Positions 27,533 through 35,020 of a stretch of DNA of 64,000 bases are shown here, piece by piece (within the stretch, counting starts at the first letter, position 1; the number at the start of each line of letters is the position of its first letter). The stretch is taken from positions 673,855 to 737,854 of the forward strand of contig NZ_JAUSWH010000001.1 of NCBI RefSeq assembly GCF_030815125.1, in the 5' to 3' direction. This stretch comes from Allorhizobium paknamense. Lineage in GTDB: Bacteria > Pseudomonadota > Alphaproteobacteria > Rhizobiales > Rhizobiaceae. Below the pieces are notes generated by a model. The model saw only the letters and a list, made by a program, of their open reading frames with translations. It did no database searches and had not been told where the DNA came from. Made by a program: the position numbers and the translations under genes.

Positions 27533-29419
27533 ATGGGTGTTGCAACAGTTACGTCTTCGAAGCAGGTATGGGATGCGCTTGTTGGCGGTTCGAAATGGAC
27601 TGATTCGACGATAACCTATTCCTTCACCTCCTCGGCCAGCGATTACGGCTCGAGCTACAGCAGCCTGAACGAGCAGAACAACGGCTATGCCAGCCTGAAC
27701 GCCACGCAGAAAGCGGTGGTGCAGACGGTGTTTGCCGAGGTGTCGTCCTTTACCAATCTGAGCTTCTCGGAAAATACCGGCTCGGACGTTTCCTCCGCCA
27801 CGATGAAGTTCGGCAAGACGCTGGCGACATCCACGGCGCATGCCTACTATCCCGGCAATTACGAGGCCGCGGGCGACAGCTGGTTCCGCAATAACGGCAC
27901 CTATGACAATCCGGTCATGGGCAACTATGCTTACAATGAAGGCTTTTACCACGAGATCGGCCATGCGCTGGGGCTGGCGCACGGGCATGAAGTGCGCAAG
28001 GGCTTTCTGAAGCTCAACGCCAAATATGACAGCAACGAATATACGGTGATGACCTATCGCGACTATGTCGGCGATTCCACCACCGATGGCAGCGAAAACG
28101 AGACCTGGGGCAATGCCCAGTCCTATATGATGTACGACATCGCGGCGCTGCAATATCTCTACGGCGCCAACTATTCCGACACCGGCGAAACCTTCAGCGG
28201 CGACACCGTTTACACTTTCTCGGACACCACCGGGGAAATGTTCATCAATGGCGATGGCGTCGGCACGCCGGGTGGCAACCGGATTTTCCGCACCATCTGG
28301 GATGGCAACGGCACCGATACCTACGATCTTTCCAACTACACCACCGACCTGAAGATCGATCTTCGTCCCGGCGAATGGTCCACCTTCAGCCAGGACCAGC
28401 TGGCCGATCTGGACGGCGGCAGCCGCTCCACCAATCTGGCACGCGGCAACGTGGCCAATGCGCTGCTCTACAACAACGACGTCCGCTCGCTGATCGAAAA
28501 TGCCGTGGGCGGTTCCGGCAATGATACGATTACCGGCAACCAGGGCAATAACGAGCTTTGGGGCGGCACCGGCAATGACAAGATCTATGGCGGGCTGGGC
28601 AATGACACGCTGCATGGCGGCGACGGCAACGACATGCTCTATGGCGATGCCGGCAACGATACGCTCTATGGCGATGCCGGCAGCGACACGCTGAATGGCG
28701 GCGTTGGCAATGACAGTCTGAACGGCGGCGCCGGTGATGACAGCTTCACCATCGAAGTGGGCGTGGACACCTATGACGGTGGCGATGGCAACGACACCTT
28801 CTCCTTTGCTGCCGCCACCAAGGCGCTGACGCTGAACCTGACGGACGCCACCCTCAACAAGAACGATGCGGCGGGTGAAACCTACGCCAATATCGAAACC
28901 TTCATTGGCACGCGTCTGGCTGACACCATGACCGGCGACGACAATGCCAATATTTTCGACGGCGGCGCGGGCAACGATATTCTGACCACTGGCGGCGGCA
29001 ATGACCGGCTGATCGGCGGCGCGGGCAACGACACGCTGACCGGCGGCGACGGCAGCGATACACTGATCGGCGGCGCAGGCATGGACAAGCTCTATGGCGG
29101 TGCCGGGACGGACATCTTTGTTTTCAACCTGATGTCCGACAGCACCAGCACGGCGCGCGATTTCATCTATGATTTCTCTCTCAGTGAGGGTGATCTCATC
29201 GATCTTTCGGCCATCGACGCCAATACCAAGGTGCTGGCCGATCAGGCCTTCACCTGGGTTTCCACCACTGCCTTCTCCGGCGTCGCCTCCGAGCTTCGCG
29301 TGGAGTATGGGGCAAGCTTCACCACTGTCAGCGGCGACCTGAACGGCGACAAGAAGCTGGATTTTGCCTTCAACCTCAACAAGGGCTTCGTGCTGACGGC
29401 GGACAGTTTCATCCTCTGA
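27533..29419 (+). CDS. secreted RTX metalloprotease of the serralysin type
   Basis: A 628-residue extracellular zinc protease candidate. The metzincin motif HEIGHALGLAHGH (from His140) and a Met-turn, VMTYRDY, at about residue 172 define the M10B catalytic domain. Two blocks of calcium-binding RTX nonapeptides (GGxGNDTL type, about 326-405 and 470-530) precede a C-terminal segment with FDFSL-type turns and ending DSFIL, as expected of type I secretion signals. No N-terminal signal peptide is present. No ABC exporter, membrane fusion protein or inhibitor gene lies within the window, so the exporter must be elsewhere. The protein is unusually rich in Asn, Asp and Gly. Confidence 0.92.
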   Translation: MGVATVTSSKQVWDALVGGSKWTDSTITYSFTSSASDYGSSYSSLNEQNNGYASLNATQKAVVQTVFAEVSSFTNLSFSENTGSDVSSATMKFGKTLATSTAHAYYPGNYEAAGDSWFRNNGTYDNPVMGNYAYNEGFYHEIGHALGLAHGHEVRKGFLKLNAKYDSNEYTVMTYRDYVGDSTTDGSENETWGNAQSYMMYDIAALQYLYGANYSDTGETFSGDTVYTFSDTTGEMFINGDGVGTPGGNRIFRTIWDGNGTDTYDLSNYTTDLKIDLRPGEWSTFSQDQLADLDGGSRSTNLARGNVANALLYNNDVRSLIENAVGGSGNDTITGNQGNNELWGGTGNDKIYGGLGNDTLHGGDGNDMLYGDAGNDTLYGDAGSDTLNGGVGNDSLNGGAGDDSFTIEVGVDTYDGGDGNDTFSFAAATKALTLNLTDATLNKNDAAGETYANIETFIGTRLADTMTGDDNANIFDGGAGNDILTTGGGNDRLIGGAGNDTLTGGDGSDTLIGGAGMDKLYGGAGTDIFVFNLMSDSTSTARDFIYDFSLSEGDLIDLSAIDANTKVLADQAFTWVSTTAFSGVASELRVEYGASFTTVSGDLNGDKKLDFAFNLNKGFVLTADSFIL

Positions 29420-29423
29420 TCCG

Positions 29424-29570
29424 CTAGGGTGTGTGGGTATTCAGCTTTGGGCGGGCTGCAAACGGCAATTTCCTGTGCTTCCGGTGCTCATGTACTCAAG
29501 TACACTCCGCTCCGGTTCTCGAAAATCACCGTTTTCGCCTCACCCAAAACTGAATCCCCACACACCCTAA
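29424..29570 (+). mobile_element. 147-bp terminal-inverted-repeat element (copy 1)
   Basis: The left end ctagggtgtgtgggtattca and right end tgaatccccacacaccctaa are imperfect inverted repeats of about 28 bp. The interior has no open frame of note. A nearly identical copy of the same length lies at 60394-60540 and a decayed one at 3154-3283. Size, terminal repeats and lack of a transposase fit a MITE. It abuts a unit B repeat on the right. Confidence 0.75.
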
Positions 29571-29674
29571 AGCACGTTGCGGCTTCTCAGCCTCATGCAA
29601 CGTGCTTTACGTTCTTGGTTTAACGCATGTCGTTATCGCAAAACCGCTGCACACTTTTGTGCGACATGCTCTAA
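29568..29674 (-). repeat. palindromic repeat unit B (inverted)
   Basis: Inverted copy of the two-hairpin unit B, lying between the protease gene and the convergent AraC gene. Read on the minus strand it starts TTAGAGCATGTCGC, and the TAG at 29671-29673 is the stop codon of the AraC gene. Confidence 0.85.
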
Positions 29675-30753
29675 GCACTGTCCAGCTTGAGAGACCCGTC
29701 GGAAACGACGGGTCTTTGCATTTTCTGCCCCCTCCACACGCTGGGGCTCATGCCGGTGACGCGCAGGAATTCGCGGTTGAAGTTGGATTTGGTCATAAAA
29801 CCGGAATCGAGCGCGATGCGGGTGACCGGCGCATCGCTGGTGGCCAGCAGGCGGCAGGCGTCCTCCACCCGGTAGGTGTTGACATAGTGCGACACGCTCA
29901 TGCCATGCACGCGGTTGACGGCATTGGACACGGCCCTCACCGGCAGACCAAGGCGGCGGGCAAGCCGGGTGAGGTTGAGATCGGCATCCCGGTAGAGCTG
30001 TTTTTCCCGCATCAGCACTTCCAGCGCCTCGGCAATGCGGGTCTCTTCTTCTGTTGCGGAACGCTCAGTGAGCGGTTGCGGCGGCGTTTCCGAGGCGGGC
30101 TCTTCCTGCGGCGTGGCCTCCACCAGCGAGGCGGCATAGCCCAGCGCCAGCAGCACGGCGGTGCTGAAGGCGGTGATGACGGCAGGCGCATGGCTGCCGG
30201 TGCCGAAGGCGAAATCGAGGCTGATGAGAATATCGCTGATGGCGGAGGCAATCAGCGTCAGCCCCGTCCATTGCAGGGCGCGGAACGACCGCAGCGCTCC
30301 ATCCAGCCGCGAGGCGCTGAGCCCATCCGGCCCCAGCCGCGCCAGCCACAGCAAGGCGGCGCCATAGCCGGCAAAGGTGAGGATCAGCACCGCATCGATG
30401 GGTCCCGTCTCCAGAATGTTGAGCACCAGCACAAGAAGAGGCGGCAGCGCGTGCACAAGGCGGGAGAAGCGGCGGCGCGGCAGCAAGGTTAAGCGGGGCG
30501 GCGCGGCTGCAAGGCTGGAAAAGGCGAGATAGGCAAGCGGTGGAATGACCGAGGCCATGACGGCCATGGGCCGCATGACAGCGGTGACGCCATAGCCCCA
30601 GCGCAGGCCAACCAATACCAATTGCCCCACCATGACAGCCAGCAGGACCAGAAAGGGCAGCGCGGGCCTGCCCTCCTCTTCCCGCCGCAACAGGCGCAGG
30701 AGAAAGGTGGCGAGCAGGAAGGCGGCAAAAAACGAAACGGGCAGGAAGAGCAT
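29671..30753 (-). CDS. membrane-anchored AraC family transcriptional regulator
   Basis: A 360-residue protein whose N-terminal 220 residues form about seven hydrophobic helices (MLFLPVSFFAAFLLATFLL onward) and whose last 100 residues are an AraC DNA-binding domain with two helix-turn-helices (LTRLARRLGLPVRAVSNAVN and VTRIALDSGFMTKSNFNREF). Such fusions sense membrane or periplasmic signals directly and regulate nearby genes. It is divergent from a secreted-protein gene, and a pair of direct repeats between them is a candidate operator. The last codons run into a unit B repeat that supplies the stop. Confidence 0.9.
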   Translation of the reverse strand: MLFLPVSFFAAFLLATFLLRLLRREEEGRPALPFLVLLAVMVGQLVLVGLRWGYGVTAVMRPMAVMASVIPPLAYLAFSSLAAAPPRLTLLPRRRFSRLVHALPPLLVLVLNILETGPIDAVLILTFAGYGAALLWLARLGPDGLSASRLDGALRSFRALQWTGLTLIASAISDILISLDFAFGTGSHAPAVITAFSTAVLLALGYAASLVEATPQEEPASETPPQPLTERSATEEETRIAEALEVLMREKQLYRDADLNLTRLARRLGLPVRAVSNAVNRVHGMSVSHYVNTYRVEDACRLLATSDAPVTRIALDSGFMTKSNFNREFLRVTGMSPSVWRGQKMQRPVVSDGSLKLDSA

Positions 30754-30796
30754 GGGAATTGAAACGGCGGCTTGATCTTGAACAGAGCGCCATCAT

Positions 30797-30828
30797 GACC
30801 TGAAACGCCATTTGCCGCGACCTGAAAC
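30797..30828. promoter_or_regulatory. direct repeats, candidate AraC-family operator
   Basis: Two exact copies of gacctgaaac lie at 30797-30806 and 30819-30828, 22 bp apart, about two helical turns. Direct repeats with this spacing are typical of AraC-family binding sites. They lie in the 146-bp divergent region between the membrane-anchored regulator gene and the secreted protein gene. Confidence 0.5.
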
Positions 30829-30899
30829 AGGATCAAGGTCGCGCTGGCTGCGTTTTTTTTAAAGGTTGAGGGCGTGATCAACACCCTTGGAGCACTTCC

Positions 30900-31637
30900 A
30901 TGAAAAAGCGTCATATTCTTCTGGCGGGTCTGGCCGCCATCATTGCCCTTGCCGCCGTGGACAGGGCGGTTGCCTTTCGCAGCAGCGCCATGCCACTTGG
31001 CGGCGCGGTCGATCTTTCCGGCATTACCGGGATTCGGGTAACCGGTCAGGCGAGCAGGATCAGCCTGACGACCCGAGCCGACGCGCCGCTGACGGCCCAG
31101 CTTTCCGAACGGCGCGAGGGCTGGGGCAGCATCTGGCGGTCTGCCTGGACGGGCGAAACTTGTGCAGCCGGGGTCGGCATGCGCCGCGAGGGCGGCGACC
31201 TTGTGGTGGAGATGGGCGACCACTCCCGGCTGTTCGACTGGTCGGACTGCACGCTGGAACTGACCGCCAACCTTGCCCCTGAGGCGGCGGTTGCCATTCA
31301 CCAGCAGGCGGCGGAAGTGGCGCTGGCGGGGGATTTTTCCACGGCTGACATTCAGGCCAATGCCGGTGACGTGACGGTGAATGGACATGTTTCCCACCTG
31401 TCGCTGTCCGGTGCGGCACTCAGGGCAGCAGCGAGCTTTGCCACCATTCGCCATGATGAAACCATTGCGCTTGCGGGCAAGATGATGGACGTGACCTTGC
31501 GCTTCCTGACGCCGACGCCGATCAGCTATGCGGTGGCAACCACCGCCTCTTTCATCGACAGCCGTCTGCCCAACACGCCGGGCGCCAAACCGGCGATTAC
31601 CATCAAGGGCGAAATGGTGCGGGCGCGTATCGAGTGA
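30900..31637 (+). CDS. secreted hypothetical protein (predicted beta-rich)
   Basis: A 245-residue protein with a signal peptide (MKKRHILLAGLAAIIALAA..AVA, about 1-25). The mature part is full of short alternating hydrophobic segments such as ITGIRVTGQASRISLTTRA, VTVNGHVSHLSLSG and ITIKGEMVRARIE, which suggests a beta-solenoid similar to DUF4097/DUF2807-type envelope proteins. Two cysteines (about 83 and 120) could form a disulfide. Function is unknown; the divergent membrane-bound AraC regulator suggests controlled expression. The 270-bp element follows the stop by 7 bp. Confidence 0.75.
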   Translation: MKKRHILLAGLAAIIALAAVDRAVAFRSSAMPLGGAVDLSGITGIRVTGQASRISLTTRADAPLTAQLSERREGWGSIWRSAWTGETCAAGVGMRREGGDLVVEMGDHSRLFDWSDCTLELTANLAPEAAVAIHQQAAEVALAGDFSTADIQANAGDVTVNGHVSHLSLSGAALRAAASFATIRHDETIALAGKMMDVTLRFLTPTPISYAVATTASFIDSRLPNTPGAKPAITIKGEMVRARIE

Positions 31638-31644
31638 GAATGTT

Positions 31645-31914
31645 CTAGGGTCAAAACTCAATCAGGATGGGTGTTCTGCAAGGCGTATTTTGTGTCTGAG
31701 TAGGAGGAAAGGTGCAGGAAATGCCGGTCATTTTCAAACCTTTCCGACGCCCGCAGACGCAAAATACGCCTTGCCCGAAGGGTTGAACGGGATGGGCCGC
31801 CTGATTGCGAACAATGCTCGACAAGGCCTTAGGGCCTTGCCTTGCGCTTGTTCGCGGCCATTCAATCCCATCCCGTTCAACAGAACACCCATCCTGATTG
31901 AGTTTTGACCCTAG
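31645..31914. mobile_element. 270-bp element with perfect 34-bp terminal inverted repeats
   Basis: Positions 31645-31678 and 31881-31914 are exact inverted repeats of 34 bp beginning CTAGGGTCAAAACTCAATCA. The inside contains further inverted repeats: caaggcgtattttg with caaaatacgccttg (31679-31698 and 31754-31773, one mismatch over 20 bp), and ttgaacgggatggg (31782 on) with cccatcccgttcaa (31867-31880). The whole can fold into a branched hairpin. No transposase is encoded. It is a MITE-like or structured non-coding element; its right edge overlaps the stop of the acetyltransferase gene. Confidence 0.8.
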
Positions 31915-32417
31915 TTTTGCACCAGCAATTCCATGGCCGCCAGATCCAGCCAGCGGCCGAACTTGATGCCCACTTCGCGGTGAATGCCGACGAGGCGGAA
32001 GCCCAGGCTTTCATGCAGGCGGATCGAGGCCGTATTGCCGGCCTCGATGGCGGCAATCATCACATGCACCTTGCCTTCGTGCGCCCGGGCGATCAGCGCC
32101 TGCATCAGCGCCTTGCCGATGCCGCCGCCGCGCTGGTCCTTTTCGACATAGACGGAATGCTCCACCGTGTGGCGATAACCATCGAAGGCGCGCCATTCGC
32201 CATAGGAGGCATAGCCCGCCACCACGCCATCACGCTCTGCTACCAGCACCGGAAAGCCCTTGGCGCGGCGCAGTTCCAGCCAGACGCGGCGGTTTTCGAC
32301 ATCGATCAGCACCTCGTTCCAGATGGCGGTGGTGTGCTCGACGGCGTGATTATAGATATCGCGAATGGCGGGAAGATCGGCCTCGCTGGCGTCACGAATG
32401 ATGAGGGAAGAGGTCAT
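31911..32417 (-). CDS. GNAT N-acetyltransferase, phosphinothricin acetyltransferase-like
   Basis: A 168-residue acetyl-CoA-dependent acetyltransferase. The acetyl-CoA loop EKDQRGGGIGKALMQALIA and the motif YNHAVEHTTAIWNE identify the Pat/Bar-like subfamily, which acetylates phosphinothricin, methionine sulfoximine or related amino groups. The ATG at 32417 (MTSSLIIRDA) is chosen because the upstream extension to 32474 is non-family. The TAG stop falls within the terminus of the 270-bp element, so the insertion may have set the C-terminus. Confidence 0.88.
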   Translation of the reverse strand: MTSSLIIRDASEADLPAIRDIYNHAVEHTTAIWNEVLIDVENRRVWLELRRAKGFPVLVAERDGVVAGYASYGEWRAFDGYRHTVEHSVYVEKDQRGGGIGKALMQALIARAHEGKVHVMIAAIEAGNTASIRLHESLGFRLVGIHREVGIKFGRWLDLAAMELLVQN

Positions 32418-32489
32418 GGGGCTTTCCGGAAAGGCGTTGCTCTTCCGGTGTAAGCCTCTGGACGTAAAAGGCAAAGCGATTTTAGCCGA

Positions 32490-33143
32490 TCACGAACCCA
32501 AAGCGGTGAGAACCGCAGAATAATGCACGGCGGCGGCGGCCACCACGAAACCGTGCCAGATGGCGTTCTGGAAGCGCAGCTTTTCCCACACATGGAAGAT
32601 GACGCCCGCCGAATAAAGCACGCCGCCGACCACGATGAGGATCATGGAAATGGAGGGCAGGCGCTCGGCAATCGGCCCGGCGGCGATGACGCCGCTCCAG
32701 CCCATGGCGAGGTAAAGCAGGATGCACAGCCGGTCATAGCGGCCCGGAAAGCGCCATTTCAGCGTAATTCCGGCGGCGGCGATCAGCCAGATGGCGATGA
32801 GAAGCGCCAGAAGGCCCCAGTCATCGGCTCCGCGCTCCAGAAAGGGCGTGTAGGTGGCTGCGATCAGCACGAAAATCGCGGAGTGATCGAGGCGGCGCAG
32901 ATAGGCCTTGGTGCGCGAGCGCGGCCACATATTGTAGGTAAAGGAACAGCCGAGCGCCAGCACCAGCCCCAGACCGTAAATCCAGGCGGCGGCAATCTCG
33001 CCATAGCTGGTAAAGACGGTGGCATAGAAGATCAGCGCTGTTACCCCGATCAGCGCGAAAACCACGCCGACGCCGTGGACGATGCCATCGGCCACAAGTT
33101 CGTGCACGTCATAAATGCGCCCGAAACGGAATTCTTCGCTCAT
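32490..33143 (-). CDS. hemolysin III family membrane protein
   Basis: A 217-residue protein with seven predicted helices of the HlyIII/YqfA (PAQR-related) family. Conserved elements include VADGIVHGVGVVFALIG, FTYNMWPRSRTKAYLRRLDH with the invariant H-S-x-I-F, and FHVWEKLRFQNAIWHGFV. The role in bacteria is unclear; relatives affect membrane lipid homeostasis, and haemolysis is not demonstrated for most. The ATG at 33143 is preceded by GGCAGGGCTGGA; a longer start at 33227 is unlikely. Confidence 0.9.
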   Translation of the reverse strand: MSEEFRFGRIYDVHELVADGIVHGVGVVFALIGVTALIFYATVFTSYGEIAAAWIYGLGLVLALGCSFTYNMWPRSRTKAYLRRLDHSAIFVLIAATYTPFLERGADDWGLLALLIAIWLIAAAGITLKWRFPGRYDRLCILLYLAMGWSGVIAAGPIAERLPSISMILIVVGGVLYSAGVIFHVWEKLRFQNAIWHGFVVAAAAVHYSAVLTALGS

Positions 33144-33252
33144 TCCAGCCCTGCCTTTCCCCGATACCGGCCCTGCCTTCCGGTTTGTTTGCTCTGTCTC
33201 TGTCACATGCCAGCGCAATCCGGCCATTTCGCGACTGCAGCAAGAGTAACAG

Positions 33253-33281
33253 GAAAAACCCCGAACGCCCTCGGGATTTTT
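33253..33281. terminator. bidirectional terminator-like hairpin upstream of hlyIII-type gene
   Basis: The segment aaaaaccccgaacgccctcg-ggattttt forms a GC stem with A-runs on one side and T-runs on the other, so it looks like a factor-independent terminator in both directions. It lies 110 bp upstream of the HlyIII start, where no known gene ends. It could end an unannotated small RNA or act as a leader attenuator. Confidence 0.4.
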
Positions 33282-33345
33282 CTCAGATTGACGAGGAGTT
33301 TACCGCAACGGGGTAAAGGGAGTGCAACAGAGACCTCGGCAAATT

Positions 33346-33550
33346 GCGTGAATCTGTTTCACTCAGATCGAAAAGCGCTCTCCCTCTTAATTTTACGCCT
33401 TTCCAAACGGAAAACTGGTTCCCACTTTTCTCAGCACAATGCTCTAAAGCACGTTGCGGCTTATCAGCCTTATGCAACGTGCTTTACGTTTTTGTTTTAC
33501 GCATGCCGTTATCGCAAAACCGCTGCACACTTTTGCGCGACATGCTCTAA
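33346..33550. repeat. mosaic of units D (partial), A and B
   Basis: A partial unit D (to 33381, ending atcgaaaagcgctct) is followed by an inverted unit A (33381-33446) and an inverted unit B (33446-33550). Each unit is joined through gctctaa-type ends. They fill most of the 440-bp gap between the hlyIII-type gene and the nitrilase-superfamily gene. Confidence 0.8.
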
Positions 33551-33583
33551 CTTCATCCTTTTCCCGGGCCGAAAGGAATTTCA

Positions 33584-34372
33584 GTGAGCACATCCTTTCT
33601 CCGCATTGCATTGGCGCAGGTCATGCACACCTGCGATCCTGATCGTGTTTGTGCCGCCGCAGCGGCGAAAGCTGCGGAAATTGTCGTATTCCCTGAAATG
33701 TTTTCAAACGGCTACAGTCGGTTCGCGCCCGAATCGAAAGCATCTCGGCAGGCATGGACCGAAGAAGCCGTCTCCATGGACGGAGCCTATCTCGACAGAT
33801 TTCGAAAGGCCGCGCGTGATCATGGGCTGGCAGTTGTCGCCACTTTTCTGGAACAAGGGTGCCCCAAACCCTTTAACTCGGCGGTTCTGATCAATCAGGG
33901 GGGAGATATCATTCTCCACCAGAGAAAGCGGCATATCTGCTTCTTCGACATACCCGAAGAAGCCTGTGCGCCGGGTGACAGTTCGCATGTCGTTAAACTG
34001 GCGACCAGTGCGGGCGATATCGCAATTGGCATCATGATTTGCATGGACAGGGAGTTTCCAGACGCAGGCTCCGATCTCGTGAAAGGCGGCGCTGACATTA
34101 TCCTTGTACCAAATAGCAGTCCCTTGATCGAAGACCCGAGTGTGGGTGACGTGCGTGTCGCAGGGGTACGTGCCTTGGCATTTCAGTCCGCAACGGCCAT
34201 TGCCGTCGCCAATTATCCGCAGCCGAAGGACGATGGGCACTCTTTCGCCGTTAATGCATTGGGAAAAGTGATCGGCATGGCAAGCACGAAGGATGAGATT
34301 TTCACCGTTGATATCGATATCGATGAATTAAGACGGATTCAAACACAGGAATGGTTCAGGCGGGTGCGTTAG
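33584..34372 (+). CDS. carbon-nitrogen hydrolase (nitrilase superfamily)
   Basis: A 262-residue amidase or nitrilase-type enzyme. The Glu-Lys-Cys catalytic triad is visible as VVFPEMF (Glu38), HQRKRH (Lys115) and MICMDREFPD (Cys153). The GTG start at 33584 has AAAGGAATT before it. The amide or ureido substrate cannot be deduced. The gene is flanked by repeat units, and its TAG stop is the start of a unit D half-repeat (ttagagcgcttttcgg). Base composition looks lower in GC than in neighbouring genes, which may indicate acquisition. Confidence 0.88.
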   Translation: MSTSFLRIALAQVMHTCDPDRVCAAAAAKAAEIVVFPEMFSNGYSRFAPESKASRQAWTEEAVSMDGAYLDRFRKAARDHGLAVVATFLEQGCPKPFNSAVLINQGGDIILHQRKRHICFFDIPEEACAPGDSSHVVKLATSAGDIAIGIMICMDREFPDAGSDLVKGGADIILVPNSSPLIEDPSVGDVRVAGVRALAFQSATAIAVANYPQPKDDGHSFAVNALGKVIGMASTKDEIFTVDIDIDELRRIQTQEWFRRVR

Positions 34373-34422
34373 AGCGCTTTTCGGTTCCGCAAGATCCCGA
34401 CACCGACAAAATCGAGCCAGGA

Positions 34423-34617
34423 ATGCATAAAATATCAGGCGTTATTTTATTTATTCTTGCTTTCGCTGGCTGGTTGAATCACCTGTATATCTGCTTTACC
34501 CAACAGCTATGGGGCGCTTTGCTTCTTGGCAGTTTTTTTGCCCCCATTGGTGCCGTGCACGGACTTGGGGTTTGGCTGCTCTCTTTGTGGGATTTGCTAG
34601 CGAGCCTTAAACAATGA
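34423..34617 (+). CDS. small membrane protein
   Basis: A 64-residue protein with two hydrophobic helices, ISGVILFILAFAGWLNHLYI and WGALLLGSFFAPIGAVHGLG, and almost no polar tail. Small two-helix proteins of this look are common near stress genes, but I do not recognise the family. The ATG at 34423 has CCAGGA upstream; a longer frame starting at 34351 would overlap the hydrolase gene and read through a repeat. Confidence 0.55.
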   Translation: MHKISGVILFILAFAGWLNHLYICFTQQLWGALLLGSFFAPIGAVHGLGVWLLSLWDLLASLKQ

Positions 34618-34643
34618 CAATGTCAGCATAGGATGCTCGCTTG

Positions 34644-34670
34644 CCCTCACCTCACCTCACCTCACCTCTC
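34644..34670. repeat. pentanucleotide microsatellite (CTCAC)4
   Basis: Four exact tandem copies of ctcac, followed by a variant, overlap the stop codon of the DksA-like gene (34662-34664 on the minus strand). Slippage here could alter what follows the stop but not the coding part before it. Confidence 0.7.
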
Positions 34671-34994
34671 CTTCATCCCACCCGGCGCGCAGAGCTGGCA
34701 GAAAGGCGTGGCGGGGAGAAGCGTGAGGCGTTCGGGCGAGATAGGCTCCTCGCAGGCGGTGCAGAAGCCGTAAGTGCCGTGGGCGATGCGCTCCAGGGCG
34801 GCATCGATGGCTTTCAACTCCGCCTCGCCGGCCTGGCCGAGACCTTCCAGAACCTCGTCATTTTCCGCTTCAACCGCACGTTCCTCGCTATCGGGGCTGC
34901 GGGCGGTGGTGAGATCGGCGGCGATACGGCCGAGCCTTCGGTCCAGTTCGGCCTTGCGGGTCAGAAGAGCTTGCTTGTAGCCGGTGGTGTCCAT
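34662..34994 (-). CDS. DksA/TraR family zinc-finger protein
   Basis: A 110-residue protein with an N-terminal coiled-coil helix pair (about residues 3-75, rich in Glu and Ala), followed by a four-cysteine zinc finger (FCTACEEPI and PFCQLC). DksA-type proteins bind the secondary channel of RNA polymerase and adjust promoter response to ppGpp; short TraR-like forms can act without ppGpp. The acidic coiled-coil tip motif of DksA is not clear. It starts 26 bp after the uspA-like gene on the same strand, so the two form an operon probably controlled by the FixK-type box upstream. Confidence 0.88.
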   Translation of the reverse strand: MDTTGYKQALLTRKAELDRRLGRIAADLTTARSPDSEERAVEAENDEVLEGLGQAGEAELKAIDAALERIAHGTYGFCTACEEPISPERLTLLPATPFCQLCAPGGMKER

Positions 34995-35020
34995 GGTGTT
35001 TTTCCTGAGCTTCTCACAGC

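Noticed and set aside
28510..29110. Tandem nucleotide repeats as a possible CRISPR or satellite
   Set aside because: They are the coding sequence of calcium-binding RTX nonapeptides; unit length is 27 bp with codon variation and there are no spacers.
30839..30885. gatcaaggtc / gtgatcaac as FixK half-sites before the secreted protein gene
   Set aside because: They do not form TTGAT-N4-ATCAA; only isolated half-sites are present.
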